Assembly (NCBI GenBank): GCA_036271015.1
Contig: DATBBL010000015.1
Span: 1-14,616 of the forward strand
Source of the DNA: DASUAS01 sp036271015
GTDB lineage: Bacteria > Actinomycetota > Acidimicrobiia > IMCC26256 > DASPTH01
Reading direction: 5' to 3'
DNA: 14,616 nt
Made by a program: the position numbers and the translations under genes. Position 1 is the first letter of the stretch. Each line of letters begins with the position of its first letter. The notes beneath the pieces were generated by a model that saw only the letters and a list, made by a program, of their open reading frames with translations, made no database searches and was not told the DNA's origin. Shown here piece by piece: positions 6,439 to 13,491 of the stretch.

Positions 6439-8376
6439 GTGCCCAAGCAGCGTCGCAGCCTCGTGATCGTCGTCGTGGTCGTCGTGGCCATCGCCGCCTT
6501 CTTCGGCTTCCGCGCGCTCACGAAGGGCGGGGGGCCGGAGCAGATCTCGCTGGACCGCTACACGCGCGACCTCGAAGCGGGCAAGGTCGCGTCCGCGACC
6601 ATCCACGACAAGGACCACACCGTCACCGGCAAGCTGAAGGACGGTACCGAGTACACCGTCAATTTCCCGTCGCAGTACACCGGTCGGCTCACGCAGGACG
6701 TCGTCGATGCCCGGGTCGGCAAGTTCGACACCGACCACCAGAGCCAGAGCGCATGGCTGAGCCTCCTCTACGGGCTGCTGCCCTTCGTACTGCTCGCGCT
6801 GGTGCTCATGTGGGTGCTCGGGCAGGTGCAGGGTGGTGGCAACCGCGTCATGGGCTTCGGCAAGGCGCGCGCCAAGACGTCGTCGAAGGACCAACCGAAG
6901 GTCACGTTCGCCGACGTGGCGGGGCTCGACGAAGCGGTCGAGGAGCTCGAGGAGATCAAGGAGTTCCTGGAGTCGCCCGCGAAGTTCCAGCAGATGGGCG
7001 CCAAGATCCCGAAAGGCGTGCTGCTCTACGGGCCGCCGGGTACCGGCAAGACGCTGCTCGCCAAGGCGGTCGCCGGCGAGGCCGGTGTGCCGTTCTTCTC
7101 GATCAGCGGGTCCGACTTCGTGGAGATGTTCGTCGGTGTCGGTGCATCGCGCGTACGCGACCTCTTCGAACAGGCGAAGACGGCGGCTCCCGCGATCGTG
7201 TTCGTCGACGAGATCGACGCGGTCGGACGACACCGCGGTGCGGGGCTCGGCGGCGGACACGACGAGCGTGAGCAGACCCTCAACCAGCTGCTGGTGGAGA
7301 TGGACGGCTTCGATCAGAAGCAGGGCGTGATCCTGCTCGCGTCCACCAATCGTCCCGACATCCTCGATCCCGCGCTGCTGCGCCCGGGTCGCTTCGACCG
7401 CCAGGTCGTGGTCGACCGCCCCGATCTCGAGGGGCGCAAGGCGATCCTCGCGGTGCATGGCAAGGAGAAGCCGCTCGCGCCCGGTGTCGACCTCGACGTG
7501 ATCGCGCGCCGCACCCCCGGGGTCACCGGTGCCGATCTCGCCAACCTGATGAACGAGGCCGCGTTGCTCTCGGCGCGCCACAACCTCAAGCTCATCGGGC
7601 TCCCGCAGCTGGAAGAGGCCATCGACCGCGTGATGGCGGGCCCCGAGCGCAAGAGCCGGTTGATCTCGGACCGCGAGAAGCGGGTCATCGCCTACCACGA
7701 GGGCGGTCACGCGCTGGTGGCGCACGCGCTGCCCAACACCGACCCGGTGCACAAGATCTCGATCATCCCGCGCGGTCGCGCGCTCGGGTACACGCTTACG
7801 CTGCCCACCGAGGACAAGTTCCTGGTGAGCCGGAGTGAGCTGGTCGACGAGCTGGCGATGCTGCTGGGCGGGCGCACGGCCGAGGAGCTGATCTTCGCCG
7901 ATCCCACCACCGGCGCCCAGAACGACATCGACCGCGCCACCACCATCGCCCGGCAGATGGTCACGGAGTACGGCATGAGCGACTCGCTCGGGCCGATGCG
8001 GTTCGGTCACCCACAGGGCGAGGTGTTCCTCGGTCGCGACTTCACCAGCACCCCCGACTACTCCGACGAGGTCGCAGCCACCATCGACGCCGAGGTGCGG
8101 ACGCTGATCGACTCCGCGCACGCGGCGGCCGAGCGCGTGCTCGTCGACAACCGGGAGGTCCTCGACCGGGTGGCACGCGAGTTGATGGTGCACGAGACGT
8201 TGGAGGCCGAGCGCGTGCAGGAGCTGTTCGCCGACGTGCACATGTGGGAGGCCGGCGATGTCGCCGACCCGCGCGCGAGTGTGCGGCCGGAGGGCGCGAC
8301 ACCGGCTCCGAGTCGCAACAACGCGGCGGCGGCGACGCAGTCCGACGCACCGCGTCGCTCGGGAGGATCCGCGTGA
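6439..8376 (+). CDS. ftsH: ATP-dependent zinc metalloprotease FtsH
   Basis: FtsH is a membrane-bound hexameric AAA+ protease that degrades misfolded and regulatory proteins. The product (645 residues from this start) has a first transmembrane helix (about 8-25), an extracytoplasmic domain, and a second helix (about 107-127). The AAA module has Walker A GPPGTGKT (198-205), Walker B with D257-E258, and an SRH region containing RPGRFDR. The protease domain has H420-E-G-G-H424, with D496 in TGAQNDIDRAT as the likely third zinc ligand. The C-terminal tail is Ala/Pro/Ser-rich and not conserved. The start is uncertain: GTG 6361, TTG 6403, GTG 6406, 6433 and 6439 are all in frame before the first helix. 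6439 fits the GGAG and predicted promoter best. The stop overlaps the folE GTG by 4 nt, so ftsH and folE are likely cotranscribed. Confidence 0.95.
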   Translation: MPKQRRSLVIVVVVVVAIAAFFGFRALTKGGGPEQISLDRYTRDLEAGKVASATIHDKDHTVTGKLKDGTEYTVNFPSQYTGRLTQDVVDARVGKFDTDHQSQSAWLSLLYGLLPFVLLALVLMWVLGQVQGGGNRVMGFGKARAKTSSKDQPKVTFADVAGLDEAVEELEEIKEFLESPAKFQQMGAKIPKGVLLYGPPGTGKTLLAKAVAGEAGVPFFSISGSDFVEMFVGVGASRVRDLFEQAKTAAPAIVFVDEIDAVGRHRGAGLGGGHDEREQTLNQLLVEMDGFDQKQGVILLASTNRPDILDPALLRPGRFDRQVVVDRPDLEGRKAILAVHGKEKPLAPGVDLDVIARRTPGVTGADLANLMNEAALLSARHNLKLIGLPQLEEAIDRVMAGPERKSRLISDREKRVIAYHEGGHALVAHALPNTDPVHKISIIPRGRALGYTLTLPTEDKFLVSRSELVDELAMLLGGRTAEELIFADPTTGAQNDIDRATTIARQMVTEYGMSDSLGPMRFGHPQGEVFLGRDFTSTPDYSDEVAATIDAEVRTLIDSAHAAAERVLVDNREVLDRVARELMVHETLEAERVQELFADVHMWEAGDVADPRASVRPEGATPAPSRNNAAAATQSDAPRRSGGSA

Positions 8377-9005
8377 CCGACGCCAGCATCATCCAACCGG
8401 CTTCCGACGGCGCCGCGCCCGAGAAGCCCATCGACGTCGAACGGATCGAGCGCGCGGTGCGCGAGATCCTCGAGGCGATCGGCGAGGATCCCGACCGCGA
8501 CGGTCTGGTCCGCACGCCGTTGCGCATCGCCAAGATGTACGAGGAGATCTTCGCCGGGATGCGCGAGGACCCATCGCACCATCTCACCGTCACGTTCGAG
8601 GCCGAGCACGACGAGATGGTGATGGTCCGCGACATCCCGCTGCATTCCATGTGCGAACACCACCTCATCCCATTCGCCGGGCGCGCGCATGTCGCGTACA
8701 TCCCCGGCGCCGACGGCCGCATCACCGGCCTGTCGAAGATCGCGCGGCTGGTCGACGGCTTCGCGAAGCGCCCGCAGGTACAGGAGCGGTTGACGACCCA
8801 GATCGCCGACGCGCTGGTCGAGGTCCTGTCGCCGAGCGGGGTGCTCGTGCTCATCGAGGCGGAGCACTTCTGCATGTCGATGCGCGGAGTGAAGAAGCCT
8901 GGGTCCCTCACGATCACGAACGCGGTGCGGGGCCTCTTCAAGAGCAACCCCGCGACCCGGGCCGAGGCGATGAGCCTCATCACCTATCCGGGGAACCGTC
9001 TCTAA
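8373..9005 (+). CDS. folE: GTP cyclohydrolase I
   Basis: This enzyme opens GTP to dihydroneopterin triphosphate, the first step of folate biosynthesis. The 210-residue product carries the zinc ligands C94, H97 (MCEHHLIPF) and C167 (EAEHFCMSMRG), matching C110, H113 and C181 of the E. coli enzyme. RTPLRIAKMYEE (47-58), GLSKIARLV (119-127) and the RPQVQERLT region (133-141) are also family-typical, so this is a complete type I enzyme. GTG 8373 overlaps the ftsH TGA and has GGAGGA (8362-8367) 5 nt upstream. An open frame extends upstream into ftsH but is not needed. It is the first gene of the folate cluster and probably shares the ftsH transcript. A separate promoter lies before folP. Confidence 0.96.
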   Translation: MTDASIIQPASDGAAPEKPIDVERIERAVREILEAIGEDPDRDGLVRTPLRIAKMYEEIFAGMREDPSHHLTVTFEAEHDEMVMVRDIPLHSMCEHHLIPFAGRAHVAYIPGADGRITGLSKIARLVDGFAKRPQVQERLTTQIADALVEVLSPSGVLVLIEAEHFCMSMRGVKKPGSLTITNAVRGLFKSNPATRAEAMSLITYPGNRL

Positions 9006-9040
9006 CCGGCAAAACGTCCCATTCCGGACGCTCGCGCCCA

Positions 9041-9064
9041 CCGCGGGATCCCGGTATCCTGCGG
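9041..9064 (+). promoter_or_regulatory. Imperfect dyad and -10 box (TATCCT) before folP
   Basis: TATCCT (9055-9060) ends 7 nt before GTG 9068, so a leaderless folP transcript is plausible. The box lies inside an inverted repeat: CCGCGGGAT (9041-9049) and ATCCTGCGG (9056-9064) match in 8 of 9 positions across a 6-nt spacer. It could be an operator or a chance GC palindrome. Confidence 0.4.
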
Positions 9065-9067
9065 TCC

Positions 9068-9907
9068 GTGTTCGCCTGGTCGTCCGTCTGCGGGGAACGT
9101 CCTGCGGTGATGGGCATCGTCAACGTCACCCCCGACTCCTTCTCCGACGGCGGCCGGTACCTCGATCCGGATGCGGCCGTGGCCCACGGCATGGCCCTGG
9201 TGGCGGCGGGCGCCGACGTGCTCGACGTGGGCGGGGAGTCCACCCGACCGGGGGCCGAACCGGTCGAGGAGGCCGAGGAGCGCCGGCGCGTCCTCCCCGT
9301 CGTCCGCCGGCTCGCGGCAACCGCCGGCGTCCCGGTGAGCGTCGACACCCGGAAGGCGACCGTGGCCGCCGCCGCGCTCGAGGCGGGGGCGACCATCGTC
9401 AACGACGTCGCCGCCGGCGCCGACCCCGACATGTTCCGGGTGGTGATCGACGCCGGCGCCGGGCTGGTGGTGATGCACATGCAGGGCGACCCCCGCACCA
9501 TGCAGCACGCCCCGTCGTACGACGACGTCGTGGTCGAGGTCGGCGACTTCCTGGCCGCCCGGCTCGCCCGCGCGCGTGAAGCGGGCGTCGACCCCGCGTC
9601 CCTCTGCGCCGATCCGGGGATCGGCTTCGGCAAGACCGGTGGGCACAACCTCACGTTGCTGGCGCGCCTGCGCGAGCTCGTCGACCGCCTCGACGTCCCC
9701 GTGCTCGTCGGACCCTCGCGCAAGACGTTCATCGCCAAGCTCCTGGGCGACGACCTCGCGGCGCGCGACGACGGCACGCTCGCCGCCGCGGTCTGGTGCG
9801 TCGACCACGGCGCGCCCATCGTGCGGGTACACGACGTCGGCGCGGTCGCCGACGCGCTCCGGCTCCTCGACCTGATGCACGCGATCGACGCGGAGGCGGT
9901 GGCGTGA
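9068..9907 (+). CDS. folP: Dihydropteroate synthase
   Basis: DHPS condenses dihydropterin pyrophosphate with p-aminobenzoate to give dihydropteroate and is the target of sulfonamides. The 279-residue product has the full set of motifs: IVNVTPDSFSDGG (17-29), GGESTRPGAEP (55-65), SVDTRKA (91-97), IVNDVAAG (110-117), VVMHMQGDPRTMQ (134-146), DPGIGFGKT (182-190), GPSRKTFI (215-222) and VRVHDV (252-257). GTG 9068 is selected because a TANNNT -10 box lies 7 nt upstream and about 16 residues precede the first motif, as usual. No Shine-Dalgarno is seen. The end overlaps the next gene by 4 nt (GTGA). The gene sits between folE and the phosphatase-like gene in the folate cluster. Confidence 0.95.
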   Translation: MFAWSSVCGERPAVMGIVNVTPDSFSDGGRYLDPDAAVAHGMALVAAGADVLDVGGESTRPGAEPVEEAEERRRVLPVVRRLAATAGVPVSVDTRKATVAAAALEAGATIVNDVAAGADPDMFRVVIDAGAGLVVMHMQGDPRTMQHAPSYDDVVVEVGDFLAARLARAREAGVDPASLCADPGIGFGKTGGHNLTLLARLRELVDRLDVPVLVGPSRKTFIAKLLGDDLAARDDGTLAAAVWCVDHGAPIVRVHDVGAVADALRLLDLMHAIDAEAVA

Positions 9908-10446
9908 AGGGTCGCTGGGCGCAGGGACTCGAACCGCGGGCGTTCTGCTGGATCATCAAGGAGCGGCTGGCGGCGTCCGAGCGGCCGGGCGGGTTCGCCC
10001 GCAATCACCGCAAGGTACGGCGCCAGGAAGAGCTGATCTGGTTGATCGGCCACGGCTTCACCCACATCCTCTCGATGCTCGACTCGCCGCACAACCTCCA
10101 TGCGTACGAGGAAGCCGCCATCCCGTTCGCGCACGTGCCGATCGGTCGTCACGACGAATGGCCCGAGCGCTTGCCCGAGCTCTACGCCACGCTCGCGGGG
10201 TGGCTGGCGAAGCCGGACGAACGGGTGCTGATCCACCACGAGGAGTTCGGCGACCGGCTCCTGGGCGTGCTCGCCGGTTACCTCATCTACGCGGGCCTCG
10301 TCGCCGAGGGGCCGCACGCGGTCGTGGTGATCGAGAAGATCACCGGTCGCCAGCTCGGCTCGCAAGCCCGCGAGATCGTCGCGGTCACGGTCGACGAGGG
10401 GATCCTCGAGTCACCGCCGGTGTCGCGACGCAAAGCGCGGAGCTGA
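9904..10446 (+). CDS. Phosphatase-like protein with degenerate active site (putative pseudophosphatase)
   Basis: I do not recognise this 180-residue protein as a named family. It resembles a dual-specificity/tyrosine phosphatase fold: RLAASERPGG (21-30), a Gly-then-ILSMLDSP strand region (51-62), IPFAHVPIGRHDEWPE (73-88) where an acid residue is normally found, then VLIHHEEFGDRLLG (108-121) and an aliphatic helix (GYLIYAGLV). In active enzymes the loop is HC-x5-R-[ST]. Here the spacing is identical, but the Cys is His112, the loop Gly is displaced (F115-G116), Arg118 remains, and the Ser/Thr is Leu119. I infer no phosphatase chemistry. It may bind a phosphorylated ligand or a folate enzyme. 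GTG 9904 overlaps the folP stop by 4 nt, and folB starts 1 nt after its stop, so it is embedded in the folate operon. The family assignment is moderate and the function unknown. Confidence 0.6.
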   Translation: MKGRWAQGLEPRAFCWIIKERLAASERPGGFARNHRKVRRQEELIWLIGHGFTHILSMLDSPHNLHAYEEAAIPFAHVPIGRHDEWPERLPELYATLAGWLAKPDERVLIHHEEFGDRLLGVLAGYLIYAGLVAEGPHAVVVIEKITGRQLGSQAREIVAVTVDEGILESPPVSRRKARS

Positions 10447-10447
10447 C

Positions 10448-10798
10448 ATGGGCACCATCCTCATCAAGGGCCTCCGCGAGCTCGGGGTGCACGGCGTGCT
10501 CCCCGAGGAGCAGACGCGACCCCAACCGTTCGAAGTCGACGTCGAGCTCGAGGTCGACTTGCTCGCCGCGGGCGAGAGCGACGCGCTCGACGACACCGTC
10601 GACTACTCGGCCGTGGCCGAGGCGGTCAGCCGGGTGGTGAAGTCGGAGCGCTACTACCTGCTCGAGCGCCTGGCGGCCCGTATCGCCGAGGTGTGCCGGG
10701 TCGACGAACGCGTCACCGGGGTCAGCGTCACCGTCCGCAAGCTGCACCCGCCGGTGCGCGCCATGGTCGACCACGTCGCGGTGTGCATCGAGCAGTGA
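10448..10798 (+). CDS. folB: Dihydroneopterin aldolase
   Basis: This enzyme cleaves dihydroneopterin to 6-hydroxymethyl-dihydropterin and glycolaldehyde. The 116-residue length is normal. Residues matching the known S. aureus active site are E21 (GVLPEE), Y53 (VDY), E73 (YLLERLA) and K98 (VRKLHPP). ATG 10448 lies 1 nt after the stop of the phosphatase-like gene and opens the conserved protein directly (MGTILIKGLRELGVHG). The gene overlaps folK by 4 nt (GTGA). Together with FolE, FolP and FolK it supplies most of the de novo dihydropteroate pathway. The dephosphorylation step between FolE and FolB has no obvious candidate here except the degenerate phosphatase-like gene, which is a speculative link. 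Confidence 0.94.
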   Translation: MGTILIKGLRELGVHGVLPEEQTRPQPFEVDVELEVDLLAAGESDALDDTVDYSAVAEAVSRVVKSERYYLLERLAARIAEVCRVDERVTGVSVTVRKLHPPVRAMVDHVAVCIEQ

Positions 10799-11286
10799 CC
10801 TCCGGCGGCGCGACGCGCCGGGCCTATCTCGGGATCGGATCGAACCTCGGTGACCGGCTGGAGCACCTGCAGCTGGCGGTCGACGATCTCGCCGCGGCCG
10901 ACGGCGTCGATCTGGTGGCGGTGTCGCCGGTGTACGAGACCGAGCCCGTGGGCGGCCCCGAGCAGCCCGACTACCTGAACGCGGTCGTCGCGGTCGACAC
11001 CGACCGCACCCCGCGCGCGCTGCTCGAGCTCGCGCGTGCGATCGAGGCTCACGCTCAGCGGATCCGCACCGTCCGCTGGGGTCCCCGGACGCTGGACGTC
11101 GACGTGCTGCTCGTGGGCGACGAGCGGGTCGACGAGCCCGATCTCGTCGTGCCTCACCCCCGGATGACCGAGCGGGCGTTCGTGGTGGTGCCCCTCGCCG
11201 ACCTCGACCCGGGCTGGCGGGCGAGGATCCCCGCCGACGCCGCATCGGTCCGGGCGACCGGTCTACGATTGGCGCCGCCCGAGTAG
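10795..11286 (+). CDS. folK: HPPK: hydroxymethyl-dihydropterin pyrophosphokinase
   Basis: FolK transfers pyrophosphate from ATP to 6-hydroxymethyl-dihydropterin, making the substrate for FolP. The 163-residue product has YLGIGSNLGDR (11-21), SPVYETEPVGG (44-54), the catalytic region RTVRWGPRTLDVDVLL (91-106) with the D101/D103 metal pair, and VPHPRMTERAFVVVPLADL (119-137). GTG 10795 overlaps the folB stop by 4 nt and puts the first strand at the normal distance. A longer open frame upstream runs through folB and is not used. It closes the folate cluster. Its final codons contain a TACGAT box that may promote the next operon. Confidence 0.95.
   Translation: MTSGGATRRAYLGIGSNLGDRLEHLQLAVDDLAAADGVDLVAVSPVYETEPVGGPEQPDYLNAVVAVDTDRTPRALLELARAIEAHAQRIRTVRWGPRTLDVDVLLVGDERVDEPDLVVPHPRMTERAFVVVPLADLDPGWRARIPADAASVRATGLRLAPPE
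11264..11269 (+). promoter_or_regulatory. Putative -10 box (TACGAT) for the DUF2520-panC-panD operon
   Basis: TACGAT lies within the last folK codons and predicts a start near 11276, giving a leader of about 60 nt that would contain the hairpin at 11288-11309. No clear -35 box is present. Confidence 0.35.
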
Positions 11287-11287
11287 A

Positions 11288-11309
11288 CCGGCACCCGCAC
11301 CGGGGCCGG
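11288..11309 (+). terminator. GC-rich hairpin after folK (terminator or leader structure)
   Basis: Arms 11288-11297 and 11301-11309 can form 9 base pairs with one bulged A (11293) and a CAC loop. It begins 2 nt after the folK stop. No T run follows. It may end folate-operon transcription, as some actinobacterial terminators lack a T tract, or it may fold in the leader of the next operon. Confidence 0.4.
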
Positions 11310-11334
11310 AACGAAGGGGCGAGGAAACGCAGAG

Positions 11335-12183
11335 GTGCACGTGCAGAGTCGATCGCAACGGGCGCTCGCCCTCGTGGGTCCCGGTCGTGCCGGGACGACC
11401 GTCGCCGCCGCGCTGGTGGCGCGCGGATGGACCGCGGTCGCGGTGGCCGGCCGCAGCCCCGCCGCGGCATCGACCCGGGCGGCGGCGGACCGCCTCGGCG
11501 CGTCGAGGGTGACGGAGGTGGCCGACGCCGGCCGCGGCGCCGACCTGGTGATCGTCGCCACTCCGGATGCCGTCATCGCCGACACCGCCGCCGCGCTCGC
11601 GCCCTCCCTGGAGACCGGTGCGCTCGTGGTCCACCTCTCGGGCGCGTGCCCGCGGGACGAGCTCGACAAGTTGCACGCGGCCCGGCCCGACGTGGAGGTG
11701 GGAGCGCTGCACCCGCTCCAGTCGTTGCCGTCCCCCGAGGTCGGCCTCCAACGCCTCCCGGGCTCCTGGTGCGCGGTGGAGGGCCCGCCGTCGGTCGAGC
11801 GCCTGGCGTTGTCGCTCGGGCTCCGCCCGTTCCGGATCGCCCCCGGCGACCGGGCCCGGTACCACGCCGCCGCCACCATCGCTTCCAACCACCTGGTCGC
11901 GCTGCTGGGGCAGGCGGCGCGGGTCGCCGACGCCGCCGGGGTGCCGCCCGAGGCGCTCCTGCCGCTGATCCGCGCCTCCGTCGACAACGTCGACGCCCTG
12001 GGGCCGGCCGACGCGCTCACCGGACCGGTGGCGCGCGGCGATGGCGACACGGTCGCCCGCCACCTCGAGGCGCTGGCCCCCGGCGACGCGCTCACCTACC
12101 GGGTGCTCGCGCGCGAGGCGCTCGCGCTCAGCGGACGCGACGATCCCGCACTGCGCGAGCTCCTCGATGGTGACCAACGATGA
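11335..12183 (+). CDS. Rossmann-fold / DUF2520 protein, possible NADP-dependent oxidoreductase
   Basis: The 282-residue product opens with a Rossmann nucleotide-binding segment: ALALVGPGRAG (10-20) contains GxGxxG, and VAGRSPAAA follows. A second conserved part, LHPLQSLPSPE (125-135), and a C-terminal helical domain (DUF2520) give the architecture of ProC/ketopantoate-reductase-like enzymes. In mycobacteria, as I recall, a homologue also sits directly before panC. Because panC overlaps this gene by 4 nt (ATGA), it may supply pantoate for PanC, but that is inference. GTG 11335 has GAGGA (11321-11325) 9 nt upstream, and GTG 11341 is the alternative start. No signal peptide is seen, so it is probably cytosolic. 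Confidence 0.82.
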   Translation: MHVQSRSQRALALVGPGRAGTTVAAALVARGWTAVAVAGRSPAAASTRAAADRLGASRVTEVADAGRGADLVIVATPDAVIADTAAALAPSLETGALVVHLSGACPRDELDKLHAARPDVEVGALHPLQSLPSPEVGLQRLPGSWCAVEGPPSVERLALSLGLRPFRIAPGDRARYHAAATIASNHLVALLGQAARVADAAGVPPEALLPLIRASVDNVDALGPADALTGPVARGDGDTVARHLEALAPGDALTYRVLAREALALSGRDDPALRELLDGDQR

Positions 12184-13079
12184 TCACGGTCACCACCATC
12201 GACGAAATCCGCGCCGCGTGCGACGCCGCACGTGCCGCCGGTCGCACCGTCGGCTTCGTCCCGACCATGGGCTTCTTCCACGAGGGGCACCGGTCGTTGA
12301 TGCGCGCGGCGCGGGCCGACACCGACTTCGTGGTGGTGAGCCTGTTCGTGAACCCGACGCAGTTCGGGCCCACCGAGGATCTCGCCGGCTACCCGCGCGA
12401 CCCCGACGGCGACGCCGCGGTCGCGGCGGGGGAAGGCGTCGACCTCCTCTTCACTCCCGGGGTCGACGAGATGTATCCGGGCGGCGCCCGCACGACGGTG
12501 CACGTCGCCGGCCTCACCGACGTGCTCTGCGGCGCCAGTCGCCCTGGTCACTTCGACGGCGTGACCACGGTCGTCGCCAAATTGTTCGCGATCGTCGGCG
12601 CCTCCCGCGCCTACTTCGGCCGCAAGGACGCGCAGCAGCTCGCGGTGATCCGGCGCATGACCGCCGACCTCGACCTGCCGGTGACGGTCGTCGGCTGCCC
12701 GCTGGTGCGCGAGCCGGACGGCCTGGCGCTGTCGAGCCGCAACTCCTACCTCTCCGACGAGGAGCGCGCCGCGGCGACGATCCTCTCCGGAGCCCTGTAC
12801 ATGGCGTCGGAAGCGGTGGTCGGCGGCGTCCGCGACGCGGCGACGATCCGGCAGCTGCTCGCCGACACCGTCGCCCACGTGCCGCTGGTGCGCCTCGACT
12901 ACGCCGAGGTGGTCGACGCCGTCACGCTCGATCCGATCGACGAGATCACCGGCGACACGCTGGTTGCACTGGCTGCGTACGTCGGCAAGGCTCGTCTGAT
13001 CGACAACGTCACGATCACGTTCCGCGGGGAGACCCCCTGCCCCGATCTCGGCGTGCTCATCGCATCGTCCGGAATGTAG
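12180..13079 (+). CDS. panC: Pantothenate synthetase (pantoate-beta-alanine ligase)
   Basis: PanC uses ATP to join pantoate and beta-alanine into pantothenate, a precursor of coenzyme A. The 299-residue product has VPTMGFFHEGHRSLM (27-41) with the H34/H37 nucleotidyl-transfer signature, SLFVNPTQFGP (54-64), the pantoate-site region GHFDGVTTVV (123-132), YFGRKDAQQL (145-154) and LALSSRNSYLS (182-192). All are standard, so it should be active. ATG 12180 overlaps the previous stop by 4 nt, which indicates translational coupling rather than its own strong ribosome binding site. panD, supplying the beta-alanine substrate, starts 13 nt after its stop. Confidence 0.97.
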   Translation: MITVTTIDEIRAACDAARAAGRTVGFVPTMGFFHEGHRSLMRAARADTDFVVVSLFVNPTQFGPTEDLAGYPRDPDGDAAVAAGEGVDLLFTPGVDEMYPGGARTTVHVAGLTDVLCGASRPGHFDGVTTVVAKLFAIVGASRAYFGRKDAQQLAVIRRMTADLDLPVTVVGCPLVREPDGLALSSRNSYLSDEERAAATILSGALYMASEAVVGGVRDAATIRQLLADTVAHVPLVRLDYAEVVDAVTLDPIDEITGDTLVALAAYVGKARLIDNVTITFRGETPCPDLGVLIASSGM

Positions 13080-13092
13080 GAGTAGCTCAGTC

Positions 13093-13461
13093 ATGCAACG
13101 GATCATGATGAAGTCGAAGATCCACCGGGCGACCATCACCGGTGCCGACCTCAACTACGTCGGCTCGATCACCCTCGACCCGCGCCTGATGGAGCTGGCC
13201 GACATCCGCGAGCACGAACAGGTGCACGTCCTCGACATCGACAACGGCGCCCGCTTCGAGACGTACGCGATCGAAGGTGGGCCCGGCGACGTCATCCTCA
13301 ACGGCGCCGCCGCCCGCCTCGTGCACCCGGGCGACAAGATCATCGTCATCACGTACGCGCAATACGACGCGGAAGAGCTCGCGGGCTACGAGCCGGTCGT
13401 CGTGCACGTCGACGAGCACAACCAACCGATCATGCACTCGGTGCGCGAGGTCGCGCCGTAA
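13093..13461 (+). CDS. panD: Aspartate 1-decarboxylase (pyruvoyl-dependent) precursor
   Basis: PanD converts L-aspartate to beta-alanine, which the upstream panC product uses. The 122-residue proenzyme cleaves itself between Gly24 and Ser25 (NYVGSITLD), and Ser25 becomes the pyruvoyl group. KSKIHRATITGADL (7-20) and ILNGAAARLVHPGDKIIVI (68-86) are typical. ATG 13093 has AGGAG (13078-13082) 10 nt upstream. That sequence overlaps the panC stop (13077-13079), so translation follows closely. An internal ATG at 13105 is possible but would shorten the conserved N terminus. The transcript probably starts before the DUF2520 gene. Confidence 0.96.
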   Translation: MQRIMMKSKIHRATITGADLNYVGSITLDPRLMELADIREHEQVHVLDIDNGARFETYAIEGGPGDVILNGAAARLVHPGDKIIVITYAQYDAEELAGYEPVVVHVDEHNQPIMHSVREVAP

Positions 13462-13463
13462 CG

Positions 13464-13478
13464 CGGCGACCGTCGCCG
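13464..13478 (+). other. Short hairpin between panD and nadB
   Basis: CGGCG (13464-13468) pairs with CGCCG (13474-13478), with ACCGT between. No T run follows, and the next bases are pyrimidine-rich. It is weak evidence for a terminator. Confidence 0.2.
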
Positions 13479-13491
13479 GGTCCCTTTCCTC

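Noticed and set aside
5746..8241. An 831-codon open frame on the minus strand opposite hpt and ftsH
   Set aside because: It is a shadow of two well-supported + strand genes. High GC at third positions leaves long open frames on the other strand, and its translation is Arg/His/Asp/Val-rich with no family motif.
13083..13092. TAGCTCAGTC before panD, resembling the D-arm (A-box) of a tRNA gene
   Set aside because: No acceptor, anticodon or T-arm sequence follows, and the bases lie between the panC stop and the panD start.
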